Shown: piece after piece, positions 1 through 7,601 of the stretch
Numbering within the stretch: the stretch's first letter is position 1
How the letters are laid out: each line of letters begins with the position of its first letter
From: RYN-428 sp035648595
Lineage (GTDB): Bacteria; Planctomycetota; Phycisphaerae; Tepidisphaerales; Tepidisphaeraceae
Reading direction: 5' to 3'
NCBI GenBank assembly: GCA_035648595.1
Contig: DASRLH010000441.1
Coordinates: 1-33,931, forward strand
DNA: 33,931 bases
Notes under the pieces: generated by a model
What the model was told of the DNA's origin: nothing
Database searches by the model: none
What the model saw: the letters and a program-made list of their open reading frames with translations, nothing else
Position numbers and translations under genes: made by a program

Positions 1-354
1 CGTCCCGCCCGGTTCGACAGGCGCACCCGCCCCGCCAGGACGCCGCGGCTAAACGCGCGGCGTCATCGGTGGGCGGAAACAAGCTGCGCCCCCGTTTTCG
101 GTCCCATGCATCTGCTGCAATTACATGGCATGCAGATCAGCATGAGCGGCAAGGGAGACTGTTGGGACAATGCGGTGACCGAGAGTTTTTGGGCGACGCT
201 CAAGAGCGAGATGGTGAGCCACCGGAAGTTCGCGACCCACGAGGAAGCGCGGGGCGCGATCTTCGAATACATCGAGGTGTTTTATAATCGACAGCGTCTG
301 CATAGTTCGTTAGGCTATCGCAGCCCCGAAGCGTTCGAGGCGAGCCTGAATTAA
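1..354 (+). pseudogene. IS3-family transposase (OrfB), 3' remnant
   Basis: The last ~80 codons match the C-terminal part of the DDE integrase core of IS3-family OrfB proteins: SGKGDCWDNAVTESFWATLK, which carries the final catalytic Glu, followed by FEYIEVFYNRQRLHSSLGYR, the family's closing motif. The reading frame is open to the window edge, but codons before position ~106 do not resemble the transposase core (no HSDRG-type segment), so the 5' part is replaced or badly degraded. Intact OrfB is about 270-300 residues. No clear terminal inverted repeat is visible downstream. I infer an inactive relic. The family assignment is confident; where the element ends is not. Confidence 0.8.
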
Positions 355-480
355 TCTTCCCGCCGCGCCCACCAATCGTGGGGAAGTCCAGTTGGGTTCC
401 AGCCATTCGCCGAGCAGTGCAGAGCTATTTCAGCACTTGCAATTGTTTTTGCGACTTTTGCGGCTTATTCTCTCCGCAGT

Positions 481-1887
481 ATGCATTTTCCGGCTCCACG
501 CTTTCCTGTGGTCGAACTGACGAAGTCGTGCGTCTTGGCCGCCTGTGGCCTGCTCTTGATCTTCCTCCGCTCGCGCCGCCGTACGGACGGCAACCCCCGA
601 TGTTCGAATTGCGACTACCTTTTGATCGGAATCCAAAGTCTGCGGTGTCCCGAGTGCGGAACGGCGGTTGGTGAAAAGAGCCAGGCTCGGGTGCGTCGGA
701 GCATCGTCAGGGTGGTAAGCGGCGCTCTCCTCATCGTCGGCGGCATTGCCATTTCAGTTAATCCAATTATGAGATGGTGGTCCTCCATATACTGGTACCA
801 GTATCGGCAGACCGCTTCGGTGTTTCGCGATCTGAAGGAGGGTAATGGTAAGCCGGCACCGGAGAACAACCCGCTCGAAGCAGAATCGTGGTACACACAC
901 GGCTGGATGATAGAGCAGGTTGACCTCGCCCGCGTCGCTTTCGACGAACTGCAGCGGAGGGATCTCGCCGGCAAGCTTACCGCTGGCCAACGACGCGAGA
1001 TCACTGAGTTGGAGTTAGCAAACGAGGATGGGGCGATCGTCGCGCCTGCACAATACTACTTGAATAAAGATCTTTACGATCGGGCCGCCGCCGGAACGTT
1101 GAATGTTGACGAACAGCGCACATTTTTTGACCGAATTGCGGCCTTTTCGGTCGCGTCGCGACCCGTTGTCGCAGCAGGCCACGCGGTGCCGATCCGGATT
1201 CGCTACCACACGGCGATGTTTCCGTCCCCGTGGGAGATCGTCACCACAATCAAGTCGGTTCGAATCGACGGACAGCCTGCCGGCTTTTCGCCTACATTCG
1301 GGAATCAATGGCTCGCAGGCGGATGGACTCTCGACGATGATCGGAGGGTCAATTCTGCGCCGATTGGCCTACACCATTTGGAAATCGAACTCAGTTTCGA
1401 CGTCCATCCCGGCGGCCGGGACCACTCCATCATCCACAGCAAAACTCGAACGCTGGAAACACAGTTCAAGGTAGTGACGCTCAAAGACGCAACGATACGC
1501 CTGATCGACAAGCCAGAACTGGCCAAGCCGATCTGCGACGCGATCAGCGTTCAAACGTTGAAGTACCACGTCTGGGAGCCGGGAGACGTATTTGGCGAAC
1601 TTCAAGTTGGACACACGCCTTTAGACATTGCCTTCAAGGTTTATGCCCGCTTTGATGGGCATGATTGGCTGATCGGACATATCGCCCATGCGGCGAGTGC
1701 TCCCACGGAAAGTCTGCGCATCGATTCCGATTACAAAAACCAGCCGCTTCCCGAGCCTCCCGGCACCGTGGATATCGTCTTCCGCAGCGACGCCGCAGTG
1801 GCCAGCGACGCACTGTTTATTACGGAAATCTGGAAGGGCGACCTGATCAAGCACAACGTCGCGATCGAGACGCGAGGCGGCCGGTAA
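481..1887 (+). CDS. Zinc-ribbon, membrane-anchored protein of unknown function
   Basis: This is a 468-residue protein of unknown role. Residues 13-28 form a hydrophobic segment. A zinc-ribbon-like motif follows, with C41-x2-C44 and C56-P-E-C59, and a second hydrophobic segment lies at about residues 75-95. The remaining ~370 residues are soluble and probably on the far side of the membrane. Short zinc ribbons of the form CxxCxYxLxG...CPECG beside membrane helices recur in planctomycete membrane proteins of unknown function, which is the only family hint. No Shine-Dalgarno sequence precedes the ATG at 481, so the true start could differ slightly. The gene stands alone between two transposase remnants and has no clear partner. 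Confidence 0.75.
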   Translation: MHFPAPRFPVVELTKSCVLAACGLLLIFLRSRRRTDGNPRCSNCDYLLIGIQSLRCPECGTAVGEKSQARVRRSIVRVVSGALLIVGGIAISVNPIMRWWSSIYWYQYRQTASVFRDLKEGNGKPAPENNPLEAESWYTHGWMIEQVDLARVAFDELQRRDLAGKLTAGQRREITELELANEDGAIVAPAQYYLNKDLYDRAAAGTLNVDEQRTFFDRIAAFSVASRPVVAAGHAVPIRIRYHTAMFPSPWEIVTTIKSVRIDGQPAGFSPTFGNQWLAGGWTLDDDRRVNSAPIGLHHLEIELSFDVHPGGRDHSIIHSKTRTLETQFKVVTLKDATIRLIDKPELAKPICDAISVQTLKYHVWEPGDVFGELQVGHTPLDIAFKVYARFDGHDWLIGHIAHAASAPTESLRIDSDYKNQPLPEPPGTVDIVFRSDAAVASDALFITEIWKGDLIKHNVAIETRGGR

Positions 1888-2028
1888 CGCGGAAACAAAA
1901 ACGTGGGCGGGAAACAGAAACGCGGAAGGCAAAGGGGGTCGGAAGCAGACCTAATTCTCAGTATTTTCTCGCGGCCCTAAGAGTACTTGCCGGCGGCAGT
2001 ATAGCAATGAATATGACCGTTCGGCGAA

Positions 2029-2190
2029 CTACATGCCTTTGTGGCCAGGGGTTTGGCTTTCGGCTCGCAGGGCGGCGTTCCAGCGGTCGGGGAGGAACTG
2101 GGTGATTTGACTCATCGGCGTGGACGCGATCCGGGCCAGGATCATCGTGCAGCGGAGAAAGAAATTCCGCAGATGCGGTTCGCCGAACCG
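2029..2190 (-). pseudogene. IS66-family transposase, C-terminal remnant
   Basis: Translating the minus strand gives an open stretch of about 53 codons containing LARIASTPMSQITQFLPDRW, then a short tail and a TAG stop. This matches the C-terminal domain of IS66-family transposases, where a segment like xxRIxTHPxxxIxELLPDxW closes the protein. An in-frame stop at 2191-2193 cuts it off upstream, so well over 400 residues of a normal transposase are missing. An 11-bp inverted repeat, GTTCGGCGAAC at 2019-2029 and GTTCGCCGAAC at 2178-2188, brackets the fragment. The assignment rests on motif memory from a short piece. Confidence 0.6.
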
Positions 2191-2246
2191 TTACCTATTT
2201 CCGTGTGGTGACATATTCGCGTAACATGCAAACAGCTTGCGCAAAG

Positions 2247-2262
2247 CGTTCGATGACGAACG
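2247..2262. promoter_or_regulatory. Short palindrome upstream of the lactonase gene
   Basis: CGTTCG-ATGA-CGAACG is a perfect 6-bp inverted repeat ending 33 bases before the lactonase ATG. It could be an operator or a small hairpin in the leader. No regulator is identified, so this is a structural observation only. Confidence 0.25.
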
Positions 2263-2295
2263 TGCCCAATTGACCCTCAGGGAAAGGCCAGCCGA

Positions 2296-3465
2296 ATGAC
2301 GAATCTACCTTGTCTGTTCGTTGCAGTCGCCACGCTCGTTTTTGCCGGCTTATCGGGTTGCGCGTCCGACGCCCCGCCGCATGCCGGAAATAAGCCCGCA
2401 TCAGTTCGCGTCTATCTGGGCACCTATACCAGCGGCACGAGCAAGGGCGTGTACATGTGCAACCTTGACCTGGCCAGCGGCGCGCTCTCCGAGCCGAGGC
2501 TTGCCGGCGAAGCGCAAAACCCGTCGTTTCTGGCGATCTCGCCGGATCGGCGATTCATGTATACCGCCGATGAATTCGGCAAGTTCGCCGGCGGCAGCGC
2601 CATCAGCGCATTCGCAATCGAAAACGATGGGACGCTCAAGCATCTCAACGATCAGCCGCTGACCGGCGGGCCGTGTTATGTAAGCACCGACAAAACCGGG
2701 CATGTGATATTTGCCGCCGACTATGGCAATGGCACGGTCGCTTCATTCACGGCGGGGCCGGACGGCGCGCTGTCCGAGCCGGTGCTGATCGACCAGCATC
2801 GCGGCGTCGCGTTTGATCCCAAGCGCCAGGCCGGCCCGCATGCGCACTGCATCGACGCCGACGCGGCCAACAAATTCGTGCTGTCGTGCGATTTGGGCCT
2901 GGACAAAGTATTCGTCTATCGCCTGGACGCCAGGACCGGCCAGCTCACCGCCAATGATCCGCCATCGGCGAGCGTGAACCCCGGCTCGGGCCCGCGGCAT
3001 CTGGCGTTTCATCCCAACGGCAAACTCGTTTACGTGATCGACGAGTTGGCCTCCACAATCACTGCATTTAGTTATGATGCGCAACATGGCACGCTGCATC
3101 AGATCGAAACCATGCTCACCCTGCCAGCCGGTTTCACCGGCCAAAGCAGTTGCGCGGAGATCGCCATTCACCCCAACGGCAAGTTCCTGTACGGCTCCAA
3201 TCGCGGCCACGACAGCATCGCGATATTCGCCATTGATACGCAGACCGGCAAACTCACATCAAAGGGCCATGTTTCCACCCAAGGCAAAAACCCGCGCAGC
3301 TTCGGCATTGATCCCAGCGGCACATGGCTCATTGCCGCCAATCAAAATTCGGATAATCTCGTGGTCTTCAGGATCGATCCAAACACCGGAGCGCTGTCGC
3401 CGGCCGGGAAGACGATCAGCCTGGGAGCGCCGGTGTGCGTGAAGTTCATGGAAGCCGGGCATTGA
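2296..3465 (+). CDS. Lactonase family beta-propeller lipoprotein
   Basis: This 389-residue protein resembles the lactonase family (PF10282 type, related to YbhE 6-phosphogluconolactonase), a seven-bladed beta-propeller. Visible support: the opening YLGTYTSGTSKGVYMCNLD strand, repeated blade patterns such as HPNGKLVYVIDE and IHPNGKFLYGSNRGHDSIAI, and GPRHLAFHPNGK. The N-terminus has a hydrophobic stretch ending in a lipobox (LSGC, Cys22), so it is probably an exported lipoprotein, whereas cytoplasmic 6-phosphogluconolactonases lack this. The physiological substrate is therefore uncertain. An AGGGAAAGG ribosome binding site lies 8 bases before the ATG. The gene appears to be alone and is followed by a family A repeat. 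Confidence 0.85.
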   Translation: MTNLPCLFVAVATLVFAGLSGCASDAPPHAGNKPASVRVYLGTYTSGTSKGVYMCNLDLASGALSEPRLAGEAQNPSFLAISPDRRFMYTADEFGKFAGGSAISAFAIENDGTLKHLNDQPLTGGPCYVSTDKTGHVIFAADYGNGTVASFTAGPDGALSEPVLIDQHRGVAFDPKRQAGPHAHCIDADAANKFVLSCDLGLDKVFVYRLDARTGQLTANDPPSASVNPGSGPRHLAFHPNGKLVYVIDELASTITAFSYDAQHGTLHQIETMLTLPAGFTGQSSCAEIAIHPNGKFLYGSNRGHDSIAIFAIDTQTGKLTSKGHVSTQGKNPRSFGIDPSGTWLIAANQNSDNLVVFRIDPNTGALSPAGKTISLGAPVCVKFMEAGH

Positions 3466-3482
3466 GCCGGATTTTCTTACAA

Positions 3483-3582
3483 CGTGACACGGGCGTCCCT
3501 CCCGTGCCGATGGCTGAAGAATAGGAAAACTCCAGGTATGGTAAGTCCATGCAACACGCACGGGCGAGACGCCCGTGTCACG
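3483..3582. repeat. Family A inverted-repeat element, copy A1 (TGACAC subtype)
   Basis: Two 25-bp arms (3483-3507 and 3558-3582) are inverted copies of each other around a ~50-base centre. Each arm is itself a hairpin of the form CACGGGCG-nnn-CGCCCGTG. The left arm has one mismatch (CTCCCGTG). The outer bases are CGTGACAC...GTGTCACG. It lies between the lactonase and M42 genes and ends 32 bases before the M42 ATG. Confidence 0.85.
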
Positions 3583-3614
3583 AATCCTGATTAACATCAG
3601 AACGAGGAAAATCG

Positions 3615-4643
3615 ATGAACCTGCCCCTTCTCAAAAGTCTCTCCGAGGCGGCCGGCGTGCCGGGCCGTGAAGAACGCGTGCGCGACATCCTTCAGCGCGA
3701 ATGCACGGGATTGTTCGACGATATCCGCACCGATCCCATGGGCAGCCTGATCGCCACGAAGCGCGCGGCCGGCGGAAAGTCCAGGCGGGTGCTGCTCGCC
3801 TGCCATATCGATGAGATCGGATTTTACGTCCGGCACATCGACGACAAGGGCTTCGTGCGCATTCACAACGTCGGCGGATTCGATACCCGCAACCTGCTGG
3901 CCCGCCGCGTGAAAATCCAAACCAGCGGCGGCGAAGATCTCATCGGCCTGCTCAATCCGTTCGGCCGGCCCATTCACATCGCCAAGGAGGAGGACAAGAA
4001 AAAAATCCCCGAGATCAACGAGTTTTTCGTGGACCTGTGCCTGCCGGCCGAGGAGGTGAAGAAGAAAGTGCGCATCGGCGATCCCGTGTCGCTCGTGCAG
4101 GAATTTTCGGAGATCGGCCAGTGCGTGAGCGGCAAGTGCATGGATAACCGCGTGGCGGCGTTTGTCGCCATTGAGGCGGTGCGAAAGGCGAAGAACATCA
4201 AGTATGAAGTGATCCTGGCGGCGACGGTGCAGGAGGAAGTCGGCTGCCGGGGCGCGGGGCCGGCGGCGTACACCGCCGAGCCGGACATCGCCATCGCCAT
4301 CGACACCACCCTTTGCGTCGATACGCCCGGCGTGCCCGAGGACGAACGCGTCACCAAGCAGGGCGACGGGGCAGCCCTCACCCTCGTCGATTCCCTCACC
4401 ATCTCCGATCGCTCGATGATCGATGAGTTCGAGGCGGTGGCGAAAAAGCGCGACATCCCCTGTCAGCTCAGCATCCTCCCTCGCGGCGGCACCGATGCCG
4501 GCCCCATGCAGCGCAGCCGCGGCGGCCTGCGCACCATGACGCTTTCCGTCCCCACCCGCTACATCCACACCGTCACCGAAACCATCCACCGCCGCGACCT
4601 GCAAAGCGCCATCGACCTGCTGGCGGCGTGGTTGGAGACATAG
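3615..4643 (+). CDS. M42 family metallopeptidase
   Basis: This 342-residue protein has the layout of M42 (FrvX/glutamyl aminopeptidase, TET-type) di-zinc aminopeptidases, which trim N-terminal residues from peptides in the cytoplasm. Metal and catalytic positions are all visible: ACHIDEIGF (H64, D66), the bridging Asp in CMDNRVAAF (D177), the catalytic and ligand pair in TVQEEVGCRGA (E207, E208), AIAIDTT (D230) and the late His in RYIHT (H318). The spacing agrees with the family and the length is usual for it. No signal peptide is seen. A GAGGAAA ribosome binding site precedes the ATG at a normal distance. A family A repeat lies on each side, so it may be transcribed alone. Substrate preference cannot be read from the sequence. 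Confidence 0.92.
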   Translation: MNLPLLKSLSEAAGVPGREERVRDILQRECTGLFDDIRTDPMGSLIATKRAAGGKSRRVLLACHIDEIGFYVRHIDDKGFVRIHNVGGFDTRNLLARRVKIQTSGGEDLIGLLNPFGRPIHIAKEEDKKKIPEINEFFVDLCLPAEEVKKKVRIGDPVSLVQEFSEIGQCVSGKCMDNRVAAFVAIEAVRKAKNIKYEVILAATVQEEVGCRGAGPAAYTAEPDIAIAIDTTLCVDTPGVPEDERVTKQGDGAALTLVDSLTISDRSMIDEFEAVAKKRDIPCQLSILPRGGTDAGPMQRSRGGLRTMTLSVPTRYIHTVTETIHRRDLQSAIDLLAAWLET

Positions 4644-4707
4644 CTATGAGAGAGTTGGATTGTCGCAACTCGAAATGTTCACGCGATCCGAGGGAAGAAG
4701 CCCGTAA

Positions 4708-4808
4708 CGTATCACGGGCGTCCCGCCCGTGCCGATGGCGCAGCAGTTGAAGAACTACGACATTGCCAATCTTGAAGCAATAGGCACGGGCGAGACGCCC
4801 GTGATACG
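4708..4808. repeat. Family A inverted-repeat element, copy A2 (TATCAC subtype)
   Basis: The arms are 4708-4732 and 4784-4808, with outer bases CGTATCAC...GTGATACG and hairpin arms around TCC and AGA loops. The ~50-base centre (GATGGCGCAGCAGTTGAAGA onward) is recognisably similar to the centre of copy A3. It lies between the convergent M42 and bioA genes, where it could also act as a bidirectional mRNA end. Confidence 0.87.
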
Positions 4809-4868
4809 GCCGGCCAACTCGACTACGATCTCAATCTTCGATCAATCTTGAGAACGGCTGAAGCACGG

Positions 4869-6221
4869 TTAAACGGAAAGGGCATGCAGTTCATTCCGCA
4901 CCACGTCCACCAGGGTTTGTAGTTCCGGAACCCCCATCGCCAGCGGCGGCATGAGGACGATCACATCGCCCAGCGGCCGAATGATGATGCCGCGCTTTCG
5001 GCAGTTCATGCAGACCTGCGCGCCGATACGGCGTCGGGGATCGAACGACTCCCGGGATTTCTTATCTGCCACCAGCTCTATGCCCACCATGAACCCTTTG
5101 TGCCGAATGTCGCCGACGTGCGGCAGCGGGCGAAGTTCCACCAGCATTTCAGACAGCGCGCGGGATTTTTCCCGCACGCCCGCGATCACATGGTTCTTCT
5201 CGAACAGCGCGAGCGAAGCCCGCGCCGCGGCGGCGGCCAGGGGATTGCCGGTGTAGGTGTGGCCGTGGAAAAACGTGCGGCCTTCCCAGGGCTCGCCTAA
5301 AAACGCATCGAAAATCCGCTGAGTGGCGAACGTCGCCGCCAGCGGCAGGTAGCCGCCGGTGATCCCCTTGGCCGCGCACAATAAGTCCGGCTGCACCTCT
5401 TCATGTTCGCAGGCAAACATCCTTCCGGTGCGCCCAAACCCCACCGCCACCTCGTCGGCGATCAGCAGCACTTCGTGCTCGCGCGTCAAGCGGCGCACTT
5501 CGCGCAGAAATCCCTCGGGATGCACGATGATCCCGCCGGCCCCCTGCACGATCGGCTCCAGGCAGACCGCCGCGATGTGCCTGCCATGCTGCTCGAGAAT
5601 CTGCTGGAGCGCCGCCAGGCAATCGTGCCTCACCTGCCCTGGATCATCGGGCGTGCGGCTGCGATAGACGTATGGCGAAGGCGCGAAATGCGCCTTGAAC
5701 AACATGGGGAAATGCGGCGCGTGAATCGCCGGCATTCGCCCGATCGACATCGCCCCCACCGTGTCGCCGTGATAGGCCTGGGCGAAGCCGACGAACTCAT
5801 TTTTCTCAGGGCGACCGATGTTGTACCAATATTGCGCCGCCATCTTGAACGCGACCTCGGCGGCCGTCGCGCCGCTGTCGCTGTAGAAGACTTTCTTCAG
5901 GTTGCCGGGCACGATTCGCATCAATTCGTCGGCGAGCAGCGTCGCCGGCTCGTTGGCCAGGCCGAGCAGGGTGGTATGTGCGACCTGTTGGAGCTGCGCG
6001 CCAATGGCTGCGTCAATCTCCGGCACGCGATGCCCATGCACATTGCACCACAGGCTCGAGACGCCGTCGAGATAGCGGTTGCCGTCGCTGTCGATGAGGT
6101 ACATGCCCTGCGCGCCGGCAATCACCAGCGGCTCGCCCTCCATCCACTGCCGCATCGGCGTGAAGGGATGCCAGACGAATTGCCGGTCGAGTTCGCGCAG
6201 TTGTTGGGTGGAATGCGGCAT
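4869..6221 (-). CDS. bioA: Adenosylmethionine-8-amino-7-oxononanoate aminotransferase
   Basis: This 450-residue class III PLP aminotransferase makes 7,8-diaminopelargonate from 8-amino-7-oxononanoate in biotin synthesis, using S-adenosylmethionine as amino donor in BioA enzymes. Visible features: the N-terminal FVWHPFTPMRQW typical of BioA, SSLWCNVHGHRVPEI, the SDSGATAAEVAFKMA cofactor loop, YHGDTVGAMSIG, the Asp that contacts the PLP ring in LIADEVAVGFGRTG (D256), and the Schiff-base lysine in AAKGITGGYLPLA (K285). Length is normal. A GGAAG-type ribosome binding site precedes the ATG. No other biotin gene is nearby, so it is not in a bio operon here. A related omega-aminotransferase is the only alternative, and the BioA-specific N-terminus argues against it. 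Confidence 0.93.
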   Translation of the reverse strand: MPHSTQQLRELDRQFVWHPFTPMRQWMEGEPLVIAGAQGMYLIDSDGNRYLDGVSSLWCNVHGHRVPEIDAAIGAQLQQVAHTTLLGLANEPATLLADELMRIVPGNLKKVFYSDSGATAAEVAFKMAAQYWYNIGRPEKNEFVGFAQAYHGDTVGAMSIGRMPAIHAPHFPMLFKAHFAPSPYVYRSRTPDDPGQVRHDCLAALQQILEQHGRHIAAVCLEPIVQGAGGIIVHPEGFLREVRRLTREHEVLLIADEVAVGFGRTGRMFACEHEEVQPDLLCAAKGITGGYLPLAATFATQRIFDAFLGEPWEGRTFFHGHTYTGNPLAAAAARASLALFEKNHVIAGVREKSRALSEMLVELRPLPHVGDIRHKGFMVGIELVADKKSRESFDPRRRIGAQVCMNCRKRGIIIRPLGDVIVLMPPLAMGVPELQTLVDVVRNELHALSV

Positions 6222-6258
6222 ACTTCACTATCTTCCGTTCGGCGCGCTCAAACGAGGA

Positions 6259-6404
6259 TTCACCACAGCGGCACGGAGAACACTGAGGCACTTACGAGTG
6301 ATCCGGGGCGCGTCACTGGATCCATAACAAACCAACCATTGGGTCTTCTTACAAGTGGCTTGTCGTGTCGAAAACGCCTCCGTGCCTCAGTGTCTCCGTG
6401 GTTG
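6259..6404. repeat. Family B inverted repeat
   Basis: Two inverted arms, one around 6261-6291 (CACGGAGAACACTGAGGCAC core) and one around 6376-6404 (core GTGCCTCAGTGTCTCCGTG), match over about 20 bases with one inserted base, around a ~90-base centre. It fills the gap between the divergent bioA and sigma-factor genes, so any promoter for either must lie in or beside it. Confidence 0.7.
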
Positions 6405-6516
6405 CCTGTCTTTGTTGGTCGCGACGCACGCTTGGGAAGGACGAAACGACGCTTTCTGAAAAAACATCCTTCGGCGGCGTCTTAAGGTTGACGCGGCGGC
6501 AAACCTGGGTCACGGC

Positions 6517-7008
6517 ATGATGCAGGCGGCACAACTCTCGGCCCTGTTTGACGCCCACGGGGCGCGGTTGGTGCTTTATGCGCGGCAATGGCTTGATGGC
6601 TCGGCGGCGCAGGACGTGGTGCAGGAGGTGTTTGTCCGCCTGCTGATCGAGCCGGCCGCCCCCGCGAATGCGAAGGCGTGGTTGTTCAAGGCCGTGCGCA
6701 ACGAGGCGATCAGCCAAACGCGATCGGGCATCCGCCGGCACCGCCGCGAGCAGGCGTGCGGGCGCGAGGAATGGTTTGACCCGCTTCCCGGTGATCTCAT
6801 CGACGCCGACGCGGCTCGCGAAGCGGTGCAGACTCTACCCGAGGCGCAGCGCGAGGCGATCGTGCTGCGGATTTGGGGGCAACTGACGCTCAAGGAAATC
6901 GCCGCCGTCACCGGGAGTTCGATTTCCGGCGTCTTCGAGCATTACCGCGCCGGGCTTGCCGCCTTGCGCCAACGGATGGGTGTGATATGTCAGAGCGAAA
7001 AACAATAG
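6517..7008 (+). CDS. ECF-type RNA polymerase sigma factor
   Basis: This is a 163-residue sigma-70 family protein of the small extracytoplasmic-function class, which redirects RNA polymerase to a limited set of promoters. Region 2 is visible at about residues 14-60 (YARQWLDGSAAQDVVQEVFV, then KAWLFKAVRNEAI). Region 4 is at about 108-157 (LPEAQREAIVLRIWGQLTLK followed by the EIAAVTGSSISGVFEHYRAGL helix-turn-helix). Region 3 is absent, as in ECF factors. Two adjacent in-frame ATGs (6517 and 6520) are possible starts. The next gene starts 22 bases before this one stops, so the two are probably translationally coupled. The downstream membrane protein may control its activity. Confidence 0.88.
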   Translation: MMQAAQLSALFDAHGARLVLYARQWLDGSAAQDVVQEVFVRLLIEPAAPANAKAWLFKAVRNEAISQTRSGIRRHRREQACGREEWFDPLPGDLIDADAAREAVQTLPEAQREAIVLRIWGQLTLKEIAAVTGSSISGVFEHYRAGLAALRQRMGVICQSEKQ

Positions 7009-7601
7009 ATGAGACGACAAGCGGCGGGGCGCCAGTACCCGCCGATTTGCCGGGAGCCGACCGCGAGCTGGAGGCAGCATTGTCGCGGCTTGTGCCTGCG
7101 CGGCCGTCGTTTACCGCTCAAGACATCATGGCGCAATCGCTCCGCGAGGCCCAGGATGCCCGGCGTTCCGCAGGCCGGCAGGCATGGGTATGGCGTGGCG
7201 TGGCGGGCGCGCTGGCCGCCTCGCTGCTGTTTGCCATTCTTGCCCGCGCCCCGGCCTCCCTTCCGCCGCGCGTCATTGTAAAAGTCGTTCATGTGCCCAG
7301 CCCCATCACCTCGGCGCAGCAGGCCCGCTCCGGGGGGATCGATAGTGTTTGGACATCGGCCCCGGCAACATCGCCGGATATTCAGGCGTCCAATGGCGGC
7401 TACCTGGAGTTGCGCGATCGCGTGCTCGTGTGCGGGCTGACGGGAATCCCGGAGTCGAGCCCGGCGGCCGCGGGCGCGGGGCAGCCTGTGCGGGTGCGGG
7501 CGTTTGGACCGCCCGCCGCCGCGCCTTCGACGTCCCCGGATGCGTTACACGCGTTGCTTCAATCTTTCGCCCGGCCCTTTATTTTTGGAGACCCACTATG
7601 A
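6987..7601 (+). CDS. Single-TM protein coupled to the sigma factor (possible anti-sigma)
   Basis: This 204-residue protein has no family I can name. The first ~70 residues are polar, one transmembrane segment follows (GVAGALAASLLFAILARA, about 72-90), and ~110 residues would lie outside the cytoplasm. That one-TM layout, and its start inside the sigma-factor gene, match the usual position of an anti-sigma factor, but I see no zinc-binding HxxxCxxC motif. The anti-sigma role is inferred from context only. I chose the ATG at 6987 because a start further upstream would run through the sigma gene's region 4. The stop overlaps the next start in an ATGA junction at 7598-7601. Confidence 0.7.
   Translation: MSERKTIDETTSGGAPVPADLPGADRELEAALSRLVPARPSFTAQDIMAQSLREAQDARRSAGRQAWVWRGVAGALAASLLFAILARAPASLPPRVIVKVVHVPSPITSAQQARSGGIDSVWTSAPATSPDIQASNGGYLELRDRVLVCGLTGIPESSPAAAGAGQPVRVRAFGPPAAAPSTSPDALHALLQSFARPFIFGDPL

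Larger units (their letters stand above)
1888..2295. other. Intergenic region with an IS66 scar
   Basis: No intact gene is visible in these 408 bases. The middle holds a minus-strand fragment of an IS66-type transposase, described separately. The final ~100 bases carry a short palindrome and the ribosome binding site of the lactonase gene. The first ~140 bases show nothing recognisable. Confidence 0.6.

Noticed and set aside
3483..3582. CRISPR-like repetition
   Set aside because: The repeats are inverted pairs scattered over 27 kb, not direct repeats with regular spacers, and no cas gene is present.
3597..4604. A 335-codon minus-strand frame opposite the M42 peptidase
   Set aside because: It is fully covered by a gene with all metal ligands in place; the antisense protein is Ala/Gly/His-rich and without motifs.
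4869..6221. A biotin operon around bioA
   Set aside because: No bioB, bioD, bioF or BirA-type gene is adjacent; neighbours are an M42 peptidase and a sigma factor.
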